From Brachypterus glaber (Eukaryota > Arthropoda > Insecta > Coleoptera > Kateretidae): DNA of 64,000 bases. A program made the position numbers and the translations under genes. The DNA lies in assembly GCA_958510825.1 (NCBI GenBank), contig OY294052.1, forward strand, positions 3,121,816 to 3,185,815. The letters are read 5' to 3'. The notes under the pieces were generated by a model. It saw nothing but the letters and a program-made list of their open reading frames with translations. It was not told the origin of the DNA and did no database searches. Shown here piece after piece: positions 13,237 to 25,479 of the stretch (position 1 is its first letter; each line of letters opens with the position of its first letter).

Positions 13237-15407
13237 ATAGCCCAAAAACCGAACCTACAGAATTCAAACAGATAGACGATTTTAGTCGTAAATCAATTAA
13301 CACCTTAAATATCAGAGATAATCTGAGAGACTATTCTTTATTGTTAAAAAGGATTAAACCGGGTTATACATTTGGAAACTCTAGAGTTTTCAGGTGTTTG
13401 TTTTAGGATTTTACCAAGAACTGTGTAGTTAATATAAATGATAAATGGTACTTAAATTAAAAAGCACACAAAGAGAAAATTAAATACAGAAAAATAAAAT
13501 GAAGTAAATTTATATTACAATGTTTGTTTCAAAGAACTTTTACCTCAAGAAGTAATTTCAGACCAATATTTATGAAGGTGTCATCTTTTTGTTTGTTATT
13601 TACTAACAGAAACGCGATACAGCTTTGTGGTGTAAAATGTAGATGTCGCTAGTCGACTTTCAGGCTACCTAGTAGCGATGTTGCGTAGTTTCCACCTTAT
13701 CATGAATTCAAATCATTATACTTAAATTAAAAATGTAAAAAACTTTATTGTGTATACTATAAATATGTTTAATAATATAGTATATTTAAATCTATTAAAA
13801 TTAAACTACTAGTTCATATAAAACTCATACAGAACTAATGTTTCTTAAAATTTACAATAAAATATCCAAAGTATATGTTTCCAACTGTACCCCTGTCAGT
13901 CATTTTACGACATTAGACTGTGAGATTACACATTCTTTCTCTCTCTTTACGCGTACTAAGTGTAAACAATAGTCACTCCCCACCAGCCCCTCACGATAGT
14001 TGGTTCACGCTTCAAACAAAGCATACGGTAGATTTCATCATCTTCCTTCTTGAGGTAAAAGTTCTTTGGTTTGTTTTTATTTTTCTTAAAGAAATAGTTA
14101 TTTTAGTACCAAGGAGATTAAGTAGATGTTTATGCCCTGAGGGCGACGATCTTACAAATCCGAGGGCCTCTGGCTGGAGGGTTTGTAAGTCGCCCGGGGG
14201 CTTACATCTATTAATACCCGCGGTGCATACAAATGTCATACTAGTTCGTTATTGCATCCACAATATAAATATTTAAAAAAAATCCGAAAATTCAATTTAA
14301 TTTTAACATTATCGTTGCTAGGGAAATGCTGTATTAATAAGTTGAACAACAACTGTTTTTTATATCTTTATGCCAGCGCGGGCCATAAAATGCTTTTTAT
14401 GCCCACACGCCATAAAGTGCACTATTGTGTAGTTAAGTAACTAAGCAATAAAAACACAATAATGGACCACGATGATATAAAATATTAATTATATACCAAG
14501 GTAGAGAAGATTTTTTTGTATACCCTGTCATATATAATTTTTTTCACTATTTAAATATTTGTTATTTACTTCGATAGTAAAGTAAAATATTTTTCGTACG
14601 ACCTAGTGTACACGAAATAAAGAAAAATGCATGTTCACTATATATCCTCAATAGGATATATTTCTATCGCACGAGTCCATAGTGCATATTTGAATGAAAT
14701 GACAACTATGCATACTCATTTATCCAAACAAGTACACATAGCTTTCATTTTGACAAAAGTGGTTTGAAGTTTATAAAAGTTTGAAATGTCAAAATTAAAC
14801 ACAGGTAATTCTTTAAAATATACATTTTTAAAGAGTCTAGACTGTAGATCGAACGAAAAATGTTGTTCGCAACTCGTTTGCGACAAGTCCTTAGTGCACT
14901 CGAATGATTTTTTGACTTCGCTTCGCGTCGTCAAAGAAACTTCATTCTCGTGCACGAAGGACTAAAGTCGCTTACTCGTTACGGAAACTACTAAAGAGGA
15001 ATGATGTCTCTGGAAATTGTGCCCAACTTTGATGTTTGGCATAATTAATAAATATAATTATAAGAATAACTTAAGTTATTCTTTCTCTGGGTTTATTTAA
15101 ATAGTAAATGGCACTTAAATTAAGACGTAATCGTAAACTGGTGTTATAGTAAAATTTCTCGCATATCTCGTTATCTGGTGGAGAAACTATGCTAATATCC
15201 GGCGAAAACGTTAATGCCGATGTTCCGAAATGCCCTCTAAGTTATGCGTATTATTCAACCTCTTGGTCGTATATATTCAAATAATTGGTCGAGGGTGCTT
15301 AGAATATAATCCTTAGATCAAGTACCTATTTTTTTTTGGACGGGTTTGGCCCTAGGCGCCGTGAAAAATTTCTATCTATGCCATACCACTGTCACCCTCC
15401 TGTCCCG
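13237..15407. other. AT-rich intergenic DNA with a small hairpin
   Basis: No gene seen. At 14124-14212 arms containing TAGATGTTTATGCC and GGCTTACATCTA flank a GC-rich palindromic core. Another short palindromic patch, TTCGCTTCGCGTCG, is near 14919. Confidence 0.5.
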
Positions 15408-16003
15408 AAATTACTAATTCTATAACCCCAGAACCCCATAATCCCCTAACCTCATAATATCATAGTCGCATAACTTCAAAACCCCGTAAGTTAAGTTAAG
15501 TATCATAGAAAAATCTAGTTTGGGAAAACTGAACAAATTCTTCAGTTTTTTTTGTGGAACATAGTCATAGGTAAGTAATTATTACCCCAAAATCCCCTAA
15601 CACCATAACCTAAAAATCCCTTCACTTCGTAATCCCATATACTATATCCCCTTAATCCCGTTATCTTATTTTGTGGAGAAGTCCGGTTAAAAAAATAATG
15701 AAGTAGACCTTGATTCGTGACTACACTCATAAAACTCTTATGATTTCGAGAACCGGACTTCTCCACAGAATAGGATAATGGGGTTAAGAAGTTTTAATAT
15801 ATGGGGTTACGGAGTGAAGGGGTTAGGAGGTGTGATGGGATTTTAGGGTTATACAGTTACTTATTCATAACTATGTTCTACAAAAAAATTTCACGTAAAA
15901 GTCCAAACCAGATTTTTCTACTTAATGAAGTTAAGGGGTTTTGAGGTTATGGAGTAATGGTATTTCGAGGTTAGGGCATTATGGGGTTACGAAATTACGA
16001 ATT
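15408..16003. mobile_element. Foldback element rich in CCCCATAAT-type repeats
   Basis: Inverted arms converge near 15710. The left arm has repeated CCCCxTAA blocks and the right arm the complementary GGGGTTA blocks. The sequence AACCGGACTTCTCCACA at 15752-15768 matches the complement at 15673-15689. No coding capacity. Confidence 0.7.
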
Positions 16004-16217
16004 TGGAGGAAGAGGGTGTAGTTTTTCGGGTGTTTTTTGAGGTTATGTTAAAATCCTGATGTGTAAGGGTTAAACGGGTTATGGATTCAGTTGCAGCGGG
16101 AAAAAATACATAGGAATATCATATTGGAATACAAGACTCACAAAAAAAAAATTGTGGCCCTGTGTAATTGGCTCACCCACCTTATATAAAATCAGAATTT
16201 CGGTACAGATGAGTAGC

Positions 16218-16631
16218 AATGGCGATTTCTCCCGTTAGATTAGACAGGGACAAAAGTTCTGTCCAAAAAGGATAGAAGACATACATACACTCCCACTTTC
16301 ACCCAACCAAACAAATTCTGTATTTGTTCTTTGTTGAACAAATACAATATTTACTTGGCCGGGCGAAAAGTGTAACTATATTATTTTTACTAAAGAAATT
16401 ACTGGGGCCATCTAAATTTTAGTAGAATTATCTTATTCTACAGATGCACATTAGCTATGTTCGTTCGTGCCGCTCAGTGCTACACTTTTCGGCCAACAAA
16501 ATAAATACTGTATTTGTTGTATGAAAAACAAATACAGTATTTATTTGGTTGGCTGGAAAGTGTAGCACAAATGAGATAGAGATAGGGTAGATGTCTTTTG
16601 TTTCATAATTCTAGTTGTAGAGAGCTCCATT
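16218..16631 (-). mobile_element. Double-hairpin MITE, copy 2 of 4
   Basis: Inverted relative to the copy at 3208, 414 bp, with both internal palindromes preserved. Confidence 0.85.
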
Positions 16632-17096
16632 TTGTTCTTTCTTTTTTTAAAGTGTAGGGTAATTTTTGACCATACAGCTAAACTGTGAAAAGTATAATAT
16701 TAAACAAAAAGTAAGTATAATATTATAAAAAACGAGATTTTTGATTAGTGGATATCTAAAAACAATTGCAGGTAAAATGATTTCACTGAAATATTACTGT
16801 ATTCAGATCACGAGCTATTAATTACAAATATATATATATATATAAACGGTTAAACAATTTATAACTAGTTTGAAAAATGGTTATTTATTATTTTCACCAA
16901 AAAAGTTGATAGATTTAAACCCATACCTCGTAAACCAATTAATTATTTTTTGATTATTCAATTGTGGTAAAGTCGTTAAATTTAACGTGGTTTTATTGTT
17001 GATAAAAAAATTTATTTTAAAAAATATAAATTTAATTTGTTTTATTTATATTTTTATAATTTAATTTTTATTTCGTTACATATATGTATATACAGT

Positions 17097-17731
17097 GCGG
17101 TCCAAAAGTCACCCCCCCCCCCTTTTAACTTTTGAACGAGTTCAGATATCGACTTCAAATTTAGAACTCTTAAATAAGACAACTTAAACTCTCTTCTAGC
17201 ATATATTTGATATTTTCAGCTCTTAAAATGTGGACAGGGGGGCATGGGGGGACATTTTTTTAAATGGGAAGGGGGGTCGGGTGATACATCATTTTAAAGC
17301 TTATAAAATTCTAAAATTCTCTATTTAAACTAACATTTTTAAATTTTTTAAAAATGTTTTTTAAGGTTTTGATTTTTCAATTTTTTTGTGCTAAAACATT
17401 CGATTTTTTAAGTTTTTTTTTTATAAATTTTTATTTATGTCAACTAAAATTAGTTTAAAAGTATAATTAACATTTTTTTATGATGAAATTAGGCATTTTT
17501 AAAAAATTATTTGTTTTTTTTTAGAGAAATTTTGACATTAATACCCATTTTCAACCCCATTTTAAACCCAATTTTTTTTTTAATTTAAAAATATGGAGTT
17601 AAATGGAGAATTTCATAAGCTTTAAAATGATGTATTACACAACCCCCCTTTCTTATTTAAAAGTTCCAAATTTGAAGTCGATATCTCAACTGGTTTAAAA
17701 GTTAAGAGGGGGGGGGTGACTTTTGGACTGC
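17097..17731. mobile_element. TIR element, GCGGTCCAAAAGTCACC termini
   Basis: The left end GCGGTCCAAAAGTCACC is matched by GGTGACTTTTGGACTGC at the right end. Poly-C/poly-G runs and further inverted blocks such as TACATCATTTTAAAGCTTAT lie inside. It is non-autonomous. Relatives are at 43640-44110 and 11775-12085, and the LINE at 10840 is inserted beside a fragment of it. Confidence 0.75.
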
Positions 17732-18038
17732 TTTTTATGTATACAGGGAAAAAATCAAATATAAATTATTTGTTATACTTGCGTTAGAATAAAAATATAT
17801 TATTATTAAGTTAAAAATAGATAGGAAGTTATCATCCTATACAAATGTACTTTAATTTTTGTTAAAAACACTATAGTTCTTCACGTACTTTAATATTTAA
17901 GGACGGACATGAAATATTGCGTGTTTTTAACTAAAATTGAAGTACAGTTGTATAAGATAATAATAACGATTTCCTATAAATTTGTTACTGAATATTCAGT
18001 TTACTTTTTACAGTGTTACCCTTTTTCATTTTTTTTAG

Positions 18039-18525
18039 TACACTGATAGAATAATAGCGTTAATAATACAACAACATAGTGTTATATTTGCGCCAACCAC
18101 AAATTGTACTATAGTATAGTACTTAATCCAAATGGGAGGCATAGCGTAGTGGCTAGCGCGTATGCATAGCAAGCCTACTAGCGTGAGTTCGATTCTCACT
18201 GGCTTTTGCGATTTGCCTTTTTCAGTTAATTAATAACTGAAATTTAGCGAAGGCGATAAGTGAAACGGACACTCTCTAGAAACTGGTTCGAAAGTCAGTA
18301 TAAGCCGGTGGTTCCCTCTACTACTAGCCCAAACAAGTCCTGGACTTAGGGGATGCTTAATTAAGTAGAATAGTACGAGGTTAAACAAACAAACAAATAT
18401 TTGTTGTTGTATTTATTAAAATTTTGTGTTGTTTACCTCTTAGTTCTACAACTGGTTGTTGTAACGTATAACATATTACAAAATATGGTTGGCGCCTATA
18501 TTACAACAACATTTCTATCAGTGTA
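18039..18525. mobile_element. MITE split by a nested SINE
   Basis: Ends are TACACTGATAGAATA and its complement TTCTATCAGTGTA. Subterminal AATACAACAACA and GGCGCCAACC-like blocks are also inverted. The SINE at 18133 sits in the middle, so the MITE is the older insertion. Confidence 0.75.
18133..18398 (+). mobile_element. tRNA-derived SINE, copy 1
   Basis: The 5' tRNA-like head has an A-box-like TAGCGTAGTGG near 18142 and a B-box-like GAGTTCGATTCTC near 18186. It is followed by a body with CCGGTGGTTCCCTCTACTAC and CAAGTCCTGGACTTAGGGG, and a 3' tail of AAAC units. Other copies are at 23693, 52594 and 57747. Confidence 0.9.
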
Positions 18526-18857
18526 TTTATAGTATAAATTTCTACTTGCCATCTTTAATTTTTAAACTTTTAAAACTTGAAATACAAAATCCTTATTTTA
18601 GAGGTTTTATCATTTTAAATTTAAATAATTTATAAAAGTTTTGTTGTTATAAACGGATAAAAATTATATCCTAATTCAAACACGATTCGCCGCGTTGTCC
18701 CCTTTTAGTCGACTTTTACAATTTGTTTACTTATTATAGAAATATCAGTTTAAAACCAAAAATTAAATAATCTAAATATATGAACAAAATTGATGTTAGG
18801 AAAACAAACTATCTTATTAAAAAAAAAAATCTTTTAGGACAAAATTTTAACGTATTA

Positions 18858-19202
18858 TAGTTATTTATGGTACTAGTGGGTAAAGTAAGATATTGCCCAT
18901 GAGAAAATTAACCTGCGAGGCGTCAGCCAAGCAGGTTAATTTTCGAGAGGGCAATATCGGTTTACCCATGAGTGCCATACAAGGTTTTATCCAATAAAAA
19001 TAGCTTAGGAATTCATATTTTTATTAAAAATTTTAATGACATTTATAAGAAAATAGTTTGACAAGTGACAGTTGAGTGGGTAAAATAAATAATTATTCAC
19101 TCAATAAAGTAAAAGCCACGCGGGGGTTATTATTGAGTTTATCTATTTAAAATAAAGCTGGTAATTGTCTTATATAATTATCTGTATGTATTGGATAAAA
19201 TA
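18858..19202 (-). repeat. Dispersed repeat with conserved 70-bp hairpin, copy 1
   Basis: It contains GATATTGCCC...GGGCAATATC, enclosing a perfect AAAATTAACCTGC/GCAGGTTAATTTT stem. Inverted copies lie at 42847-43180 (full) and 55654-55848 (internally deleted). Confidence 0.8.
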
Positions 19203-19606
19203 TATATTTTTTTAATTTATTTATTTATTTATTTAACCAAAACATGTCCAAACAAATATTTTTTTGTTGGATTAAGTACTATTTTTATGTGTGTATAAAC
19301 CCTTTTTTAAATCACTTTATCTAATTTTGTGTTTGTTATTTTGTGTTGTTTTTGTTGGTATTAATTAAAAAAAAAGATAAAATAATCTAATCTAATTTTA
19401 GTTAATTAACGTACATATAACATTATTTCCGGTCAGTGGTCACTTTCATCTAGATAATCAAATTTAGGAATAATATGTTAACCCTTAGATACAGACACGG
19501 CGTAAATTTTACGCCTGGATAGTTTGCAATTTGTGATTTCTCCCCATTCCGACTAACTTCGGCTTTCTACGTCTCAGTACCTTTCAAAAATTCAGTTTAA
19601 GCTCTA

Positions 19607-19757
19607 AGGGAACGTTCAAGTATTACGTAACGCTCCTAGGGGTTGGTGGGGGTCATTTTGGAGTGTTAAGTCCATGTTAATGGTATAGGAAAATAGCGTT
19701 ACAGGAGGGGGTCCAAAATGATCCAAATTTGCGTTATGTAATACTTAAACGTTCCCT
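19607..19757. mobile_element. Palindromic MITE, AGGGAACGTTCAAGTATTAC family, copy 1
   Basis: A 151-bp palindrome with AGGGAACGTTCAAGTATTAC ends. Relatives are at 48074-48363, 51142-51286 and 52056-52139. Confidence 0.85.
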
Positions 19758-21374
19758 AAAACAGTTATTTTTCAATTTTAAATAAAATTTGGCGGTGTAA
19801 AAAACACACCATGTCTGTAAGTACGAAATAAAAACAATAGTTTAACCATTTCAAAAAAAAAAAAAATGCTATTTTTTTTTAGAATTTTATGTTTATGTTG
19901 TTTATTTATGATTAAGTTTTTAATTTTATTTTATAAATATTCGTTTGGACTTTTTTCTTTCTTCTACCAAGTTATTTAAATAAATTTCCATGCCAAGTTA
20001 AAAATGACAAAAAATAACATTATAGAACAAATTATATTACATACATAACTCATTTAAATATTATGTTCTATACCATTTATAATTCAATAATTAAAGCTAT
20101 AAAGTACAAGTTTAACGATAAATAAGTCAAAATTTTAAAAATGTTTTTCAAATTTTAAGTAGCATAATGCGGGTTAGCATTGTGAAATGACAGTAGGTTG
20201 TTAAACATTTTAACGAATATCTTAAAATCTTAAAGGATTTGAATTAAATATTAAAAACTTTTTATCCAACACCTTCACAGAAACACTTGTTTTGAGCACT
20301 ACTTTAAATGTCAAAAGTGAGTTTTTTCCACTAGTGACTAAAAATTTTTTCACCTACTCTTTTACGTCCAGCTTTTGATCTCACCCAAAATTAGTTACAT
20401 ACCCTATTAATTATTATAACTATTCTATAAATAGAAGCACGTTAACTAAACCATAAAAATTAAAGAAAACCCCAAATTATTCTTTAGTTTTAAAATACTG
20501 TTTTTATTAAAAATTCTGTCATCACCGCGTCCATTTTGACGTTTGCAAGAAATGTAAAACTAGCAATTGTTTATTTGAATAGGCATACTTAGGCCATGGC
20601 TACCTATTATTTTAGTATTAAGAAAACTTAATCTTAATATTTTTGACATAATTTTTCGCAAAATTATAGATTTTTATTTAAAAATAAAAGGTGTTGGATA
20701 AAATTAAATTCTCAACTCGTGTATTAAGTGATTTTATCCACTTAGTACACTAGTTAAGAAAATAACTATTACATGTTATGATACATGAAAAATTAAAGCA
20801 AATGCTTAAATTTAAGTATTTAAGTTTATACGTTTAAAAAATAATAAGGAAAAAGTTTAAAAACTTACTACCATGTCACAATGTCAGTTAACATATTATT
20901 GCATAACAATATCCATATATAGGTATGAATTTACCATTTCTGTGTTTGAGATATTAACGCTTAATAACCACCAAATTAATTAATAACTGATGATGTAGAT
21001 GATTTCAAATCGAAATTGAAATATGATTAGATATTCCAGGAGATTATCATTCCATTCAATAGAGATGAACTCTGGACTTTATCAATATTTGAAATTGTAA
21101 TTTTGTTTTGTAATTCCCTGTCTTTTATTGTTTAATTTAGTAGAGAAAAGTCGCATAATTTCGAATACCATTTACAATGTACTCAATATTTGATAGTCGG
21201 TATTACTTTTTGACATTTTTTTTATATAACAACATACAACTTATTATAACAAACTGTGATTTATTATAAAACAATTTTATTACAGTTTATTTTTTTCAAA
21301 AATCACTGTTAGGAAAACGTAGCGCATTTTGTGTATTTGAAAAAAGGTTCCTAATTTAGGACTATCCATTTTAG
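19758..21374. other. AT-rich intergenic DNA, no gene seen
   Basis: Contains an inverted pair ATCCAACACCTT/AAGGTGTTGGAT near 20264 and 20689, which may bound a degraded element. Confidence 0.45.
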
Positions 21375-21700
21375 AGTCCGCTATGCCCAGAGTGCGGAGA
21401 GTATGAAACATCCTCTCATTACTTAGCCGAGTGTGTCAGATACGACAGGATCAGGTTTCAAATCTTTGAAATTCAAAGACTCGACCAAGAGGAACTAAGG
21501 GGTGTCCCCTGGGCCAATATCCTGGCATTTATTGAAAGGATGGGCAGGTTCAAGGAGGACTAAAATTAGTAAATGTCTGGGATTGCTTGGGGTGACAAAA
21601 AGGGCCAGAAATGGCCTAGTTGTCCGGCTTTGGCCAACCCAAAAATTTACTACTACTACTATAACAATAATACGAATAATGGTAATTACAATAACTTAAA
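21375..21700 (+). mobile_element. 5'-truncated LINE tail, copy 2
   Basis: From 21375 to the stop at 21561-21563 it encodes the C-terminus of a LINE ORF2, with a CPECG...HYLAEC zinc knuckle followed by RYDRIRFQIFEIQRLDQEEL. The 3' UTR has AAAAGGGCCAGAAATGGCCT and (TAC)n, as in the copies at 10840 and 32604. Confidence 0.85.
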
Positions 21701-23662
21701 TCTATCATAAATAAAATTGAGCACTTACTATTTTATATTATTATATTATCTTTAAGTCAATCTGCTCTTATTCTTTATTTTTCATTACTAAGGTTTTCTT
21801 ACAAAATAAATATCATTGTTGAAAATATGATTGATGTGTTTTCTTTCAACTTATTTATGTTCCGATTTTCATTTGATTATTTGGTTGATTTGTTTGATAA
21901 TCTGTTCTATCTTCTTGATAAAACACGTGTTTAATCTTACTTCTTAGAAAAGGTATCATAGAGGCCAGTTTTTTTTAATTGTATGTTAATTTTCAAGAGA
22001 AAATGACGTCATTTGCGTGAATTTTTTCAAATTTTATGTATAAAATAGGAGAAAATAACGTAAAAATTAAGTCATGTTGCCATGGCCATAACTCGCTTAT
22101 TATTTAGATAAAAAGATTGTACATTTTCCTGTAAAAAAAAAGATTTAATATTTATTCTTAAACAATCATACGACCGTAAAAAAATCATAATAAGAATATT
22201 TTAATTCTATCCACTTTGGCTACTCAGCTTTACTAAATACGAATTTCTTTGTTAACGATTTTATATTTTATAAAATTATTTTCTATGAAATTTCATTTCA
22301 AAATAATCCGTAGGTACTTAAAAAATTCTGTTGAATTGAAATATGGCGAGTTTTTTTTATTCGGCATTCCTATTTAATGCTTATCTTTTCGTATTAAAAT
22401 CACAGACCATGCAAAATGATGTTTAAGTACGTAGGGGAAGTTTTATAGGACATTACACCCAATTCCCATATAAGAATAAAAAATCTGGCTAAAACTTCGG
22501 AAACAATGCTTGTGTTCTGTCAACGACAAGAAGATGCTTTTTATTGCTATTTTATATGAAATATAACTCTGACATTTTTATTTCGTTTTCTTTTTCACGT
22601 TCCTTATCCTTTTATCATAGAAGATAACACGCCATGATAGCAATGTTTAATCTTACAATCTTAATATTCATAGGTTATATCCCAAGACCTAATGATTTAA
22701 CAGGATAAACTGCCCGAGACCGCAGGTCGAGAGTTTTTTTTATGAATTATTAAGTTAAAAAACATTTTCTTAAAAGAAAAATTACCAAAAATACAGCTGC
22801 TTATATTTTAAGTGGTTTAAATCATTAGGTGGGGGTATATTTTAAGATTATTTTCCGAAAAAGATGATTTAAACTACCCAAACTACAAGCAGCTGTATTT
22901 TTGGTAATTTTGAGCTATCGGCTAATAGTCACTTATCTAAATAGCGAGATGCTATTTAATCGCTCTTAAATAGCAAGATGCTATTTAATCGCTCTTAAAT
23001 TAACAGGATTGGTCAATTATGACATTTTCTTGAAATTTGATTGGTTTGAAATACATATAACAGGTCAATAATCGTTTGAATTTGTTTATATAAAGACCCA
23101 ATGTTTACCAAAAATAATCCCGAGCGAGAAATTTTGTTAAAATACTTGTATGCCAAAGTTCAAGTCTCTGGCTTAAAGGCTTCTTCTTCTCAAGTTATCG
23201 TGCTTACAAGATTTCCCGATAGACCAACCGACATTTTTTTTTTCGCTCGAAATTAATTTATATCGACATAAAACGTTATAAAACGCAAAAATAAGCAAAA
23301 AAATTAAATATTTATCACGAATACAAGGCTTTCCCAAAATTTTGAAAATTTTCAAAATGTGAAAGCAAAATAGCCTTCGTCTCGGAATGTTTATAAACGT
23401 GTGATGATAAACCTGTCTCCCCTATGTATACGTAGACAATGTCTAGCAGACATGTAGGCGCTATCGAAGTATGCACTGAAAATGAATAGCTGGTGCAGAA
23501 TGCGAAAGGACTGCAGAAATAGAACTCTCCGAAGTCGTCTATGTATATCTTCACATATTTTATTTAAAATGGCCAAAGTAAAATAGAAAACAAAGCGTAC
23601 ATGGTAAACTTTGAATGAACAGGAACGTGTACTGTCGCTGAAAATTTCCCATGTTAGTAGAT
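21701..23662. other. AT-rich intergenic DNA, no gene seen
   Basis: No gene seen. A 29-31 bp unit with AGATGCTATTTAATCGCTCT is repeated in tandem twice at about 22940-22998. An inverted pair around ACAGCTGC..GCAGCTGT lies at 22780-22900. Confidence 0.5.
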
Positions 23663-23688
23663 TCTCTCTCTCTCTCTCTCTCTCTCTT
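23663..23688. repeat. (CT)n microsatellite
   Basis: About thirteen CT units directly 5' of the SINE. Confidence 0.95.
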
Positions 23689-23692
23689 TGCA

Positions 23693-23970
23693 TGGGAGGA
23701 TTGGTGTAGTGGTCTACCGCGTCTGTACATGACAAGTCTACTAGCCAACTATCGTGAGTTCGATTCTCACTGGCGCCGATTTGCCTTTTTCAGTTAATTA
23801 ATAATTGAAATTTGGCGAAGGCGTAAGTGAAGCCGACACTCCCTATAAAAACTGGTTCGAAATTCAGTATAAGCCGGTGGTTCCCTCTACTACTAGCCCA
23901 CACAAGTCCTGGACTTAGGGGATGCTTAATTAAATAGAATAGTACTAGGTTAAAACAAAAAAACAAACAA
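23693..23970 (+). mobile_element. tRNA-derived SINE, copy 2
   Basis: Head GGGAGGATTGGTGTAGTGG (A-box region), B-box-like GAGTTCGATTCTC near 23756, the same body as the other copies, and an AAAC-rich tail ending near 23970. Confidence 0.9.
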
Positions 23971-24000
23971 ACTTTAATATACTATATTTATAGAAAAAAT

Positions 24001-24145
24001 GGATTCCTTGAACCAAGGACACGTGTCTTTGGATATGTTCAAAGCCATATTCTCTTGTTTCAAGGCTGGCATTTTCTTGAAACAAGAGAATATGGCTTTG
24101 AACATATCCACATAGACACGTGTCCTTGGCTAAAGGAATCCGTTT
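24001..24145. mobile_element. Palindromic MITE, GGATTCCTTGAACCAAGG family
   Basis: Near-perfect 145-bp inverted repeat with arms containing ATATTCTCTTGTTTCAAG and CTTGAAACAAGAGAATAT. A larger relative is at 54460-54710 and a degenerate one inside 46446-46620. Confidence 0.85.
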
Positions 24146-24383
24146 TTTCTATGTAGTATATACTAAGCGGGACGTTTTGTGAGCAAGTACATAAATTTGT
24201 CTCTTTCACCTGGTTCATTTTTTAAATTCTTTGCTTGGCCTACTTTGATTTAATTATTTAGTTTTTAACAATAAATAATATAAATCGAAATAAATTGGAT
24301 GGATGATAAAATATTTAACCGAGTATTTAACTTTTAAGCAGATTGATGTATTTTACAAAGATTTTATATTTATACAGAAATAT

Positions 24384-25261
24384 AAAGAACTTTCACTTTC
24401 GGGTTTAGACCGTGTTAATGGATTTTCACTTTCCGACGTTTCGTCTCTTACTACTAGAGACATCTTCAGGGATTAATCTGAAACTAAGTTTCGAATCAAC
24501 TTGTGTCACTATTTATTACGAGTTGTGGTTATTCACCCGTGACGAGGTTTTTCCTATCAAAGACTTCCATATTGCAGGTAAGTGGTAACCAGTGTCCCGA
24601 TTGATATTGTTAGGATGCTTGATGATTTCTATCGATTCCCGTATCTTCCTTGGCATTTTTCTGTTTTCTGTTAATATTTGTTTTGTTTCAGACAAATTGA
24701 TTTTATGACCTGTTTCATGTACATGTTCGGCTACTGCCGATAAGGAAATTTGTTTCTTTCTTATATTGCGCTCATGCTCTTGAAGTCTTGTAGAAATTTT
24801 TCTCTTAGTTTCACCTATGTAAACCGTACCACAGGAGCAGGGTATTTTATATACGCCTTCTGAACTCAGGGGTATTTTGTCTTTTGTTGAAGTCAAACAT
24901 TGACCTAATTTTTGGTTGGACCGAAATATAGGCTTAATATTTGACTTCTTCAAAAGTTTACCTATTTTATCCGTGATACCGCTTACATAGGGAAGTATAA
25001 CTTGTGTCTGTCTGTCATTGTCACTATTGTCCTGTTGTTTGGGTCTGGGATTTCTGTATTTGTATATGGTCTTATTAATGTCTTTTTTGGTATAACCGTT
25101 CATGGTCAAGGCTTTGGTTAGTTTAAGGAGTTCTGTGTCTAGGGAATTCTTGTCTGAAATCATGAAAGCCCTATGAACAAGTTTATCCGTGATACCGCTT
25201 ACATAGGGAAGTATAACTTGTGTCTGTCTGTCATTGTCACTATTGTCCTGTTGTTTGGGTC
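24384..25261 (-). mobile_element. Penelope-like element, 5'-truncated
   Basis: Bounded by the 14-bp direct repeat TTATACAGAAATAT (24370-24383 and 25262-25275), read here as the target duplication. The minus strand encodes a GIY-YIG domain, then a 3' region with CCTGAAGATGTCTC...GAGACGAAACGTCGG (about 24432-24471). That arrangement resembles the hammerhead-related terminal motif of this class. The 5' end (25181-25261) repeats, in the same orientation, about 80 bp that also occur at 24959-25042. This suggests a template jump or a truncated tandem copy. The reverse transcriptase domain is absent. Confidence 0.85.
24516..25163 (-). pseudogene. GIY-YIG endonuclease part of a Penelope-like polyprotein
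   Basis: A 215-residue open frame. Residues about 104-160 form a GIY-YIG nuclease core: GVYKIPCSCGTVYIGETKRK gives the two motif tyrosines. An Arg follows in STRLQEHERN, and AEHVHETGHKI follows, as in Penelope-family C-termini. In a full element this nuclease nicks DNA for target-primed reverse transcription and is fused downstream of the reverse transcriptase. Here the N-terminal reverse transcriptase is missing, and the apparent start Met is internal to the original protein. The frame itself is unbroken, which suggests a fairly recent insertion. Confidence 0.85.
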
Positions 25262-25479
25262 TTATACAGAAATATTTATACAGATTTTATATTTATACAC
25301 TATAATTTTAAAAATATTTACGTATTTGACACAGTTTTTATACAAAATAATAAATTTTATAAGATTGAGATTGTAAATATTCCGAGGCAAAAAGTGCCGT
25401 ATATGCGTAGAATCTATTGGGGTAAGGTATCTAATCGAGCGGTAAACCGCTGAAAAACAAATTGCACACCTGAATTCTC

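Noticed and set aside
13224..13406. 60-residue frame downstream of the palindrome
   Set aside because: Compositionally plausible, but too short, with no motif and starting inside the palindrome. It may be transposon debris and is not annotated as a gene.
18133..18220. Possible functional tRNA gene at the SINE heads (also 23693, 52594, 57747)
   Set aside because: A and B boxes are present, but the sequences do not close into a cloverleaf acceptor stem and are joined to the same SINE body and tail each time.
20978..21020. CTGATGA followed by CGAAAT, a possible further hammerhead
   Set aside because: The bases between cannot form stem II, and no stem I or cleavage triplet is placed correctly.
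23315..23748. Overlapping minus-strand frames of 60-114 residues
   Set aside because: One runs through the CT microsatellite and part of the SINE, and none has a recognisable domain. They are most likely chance.
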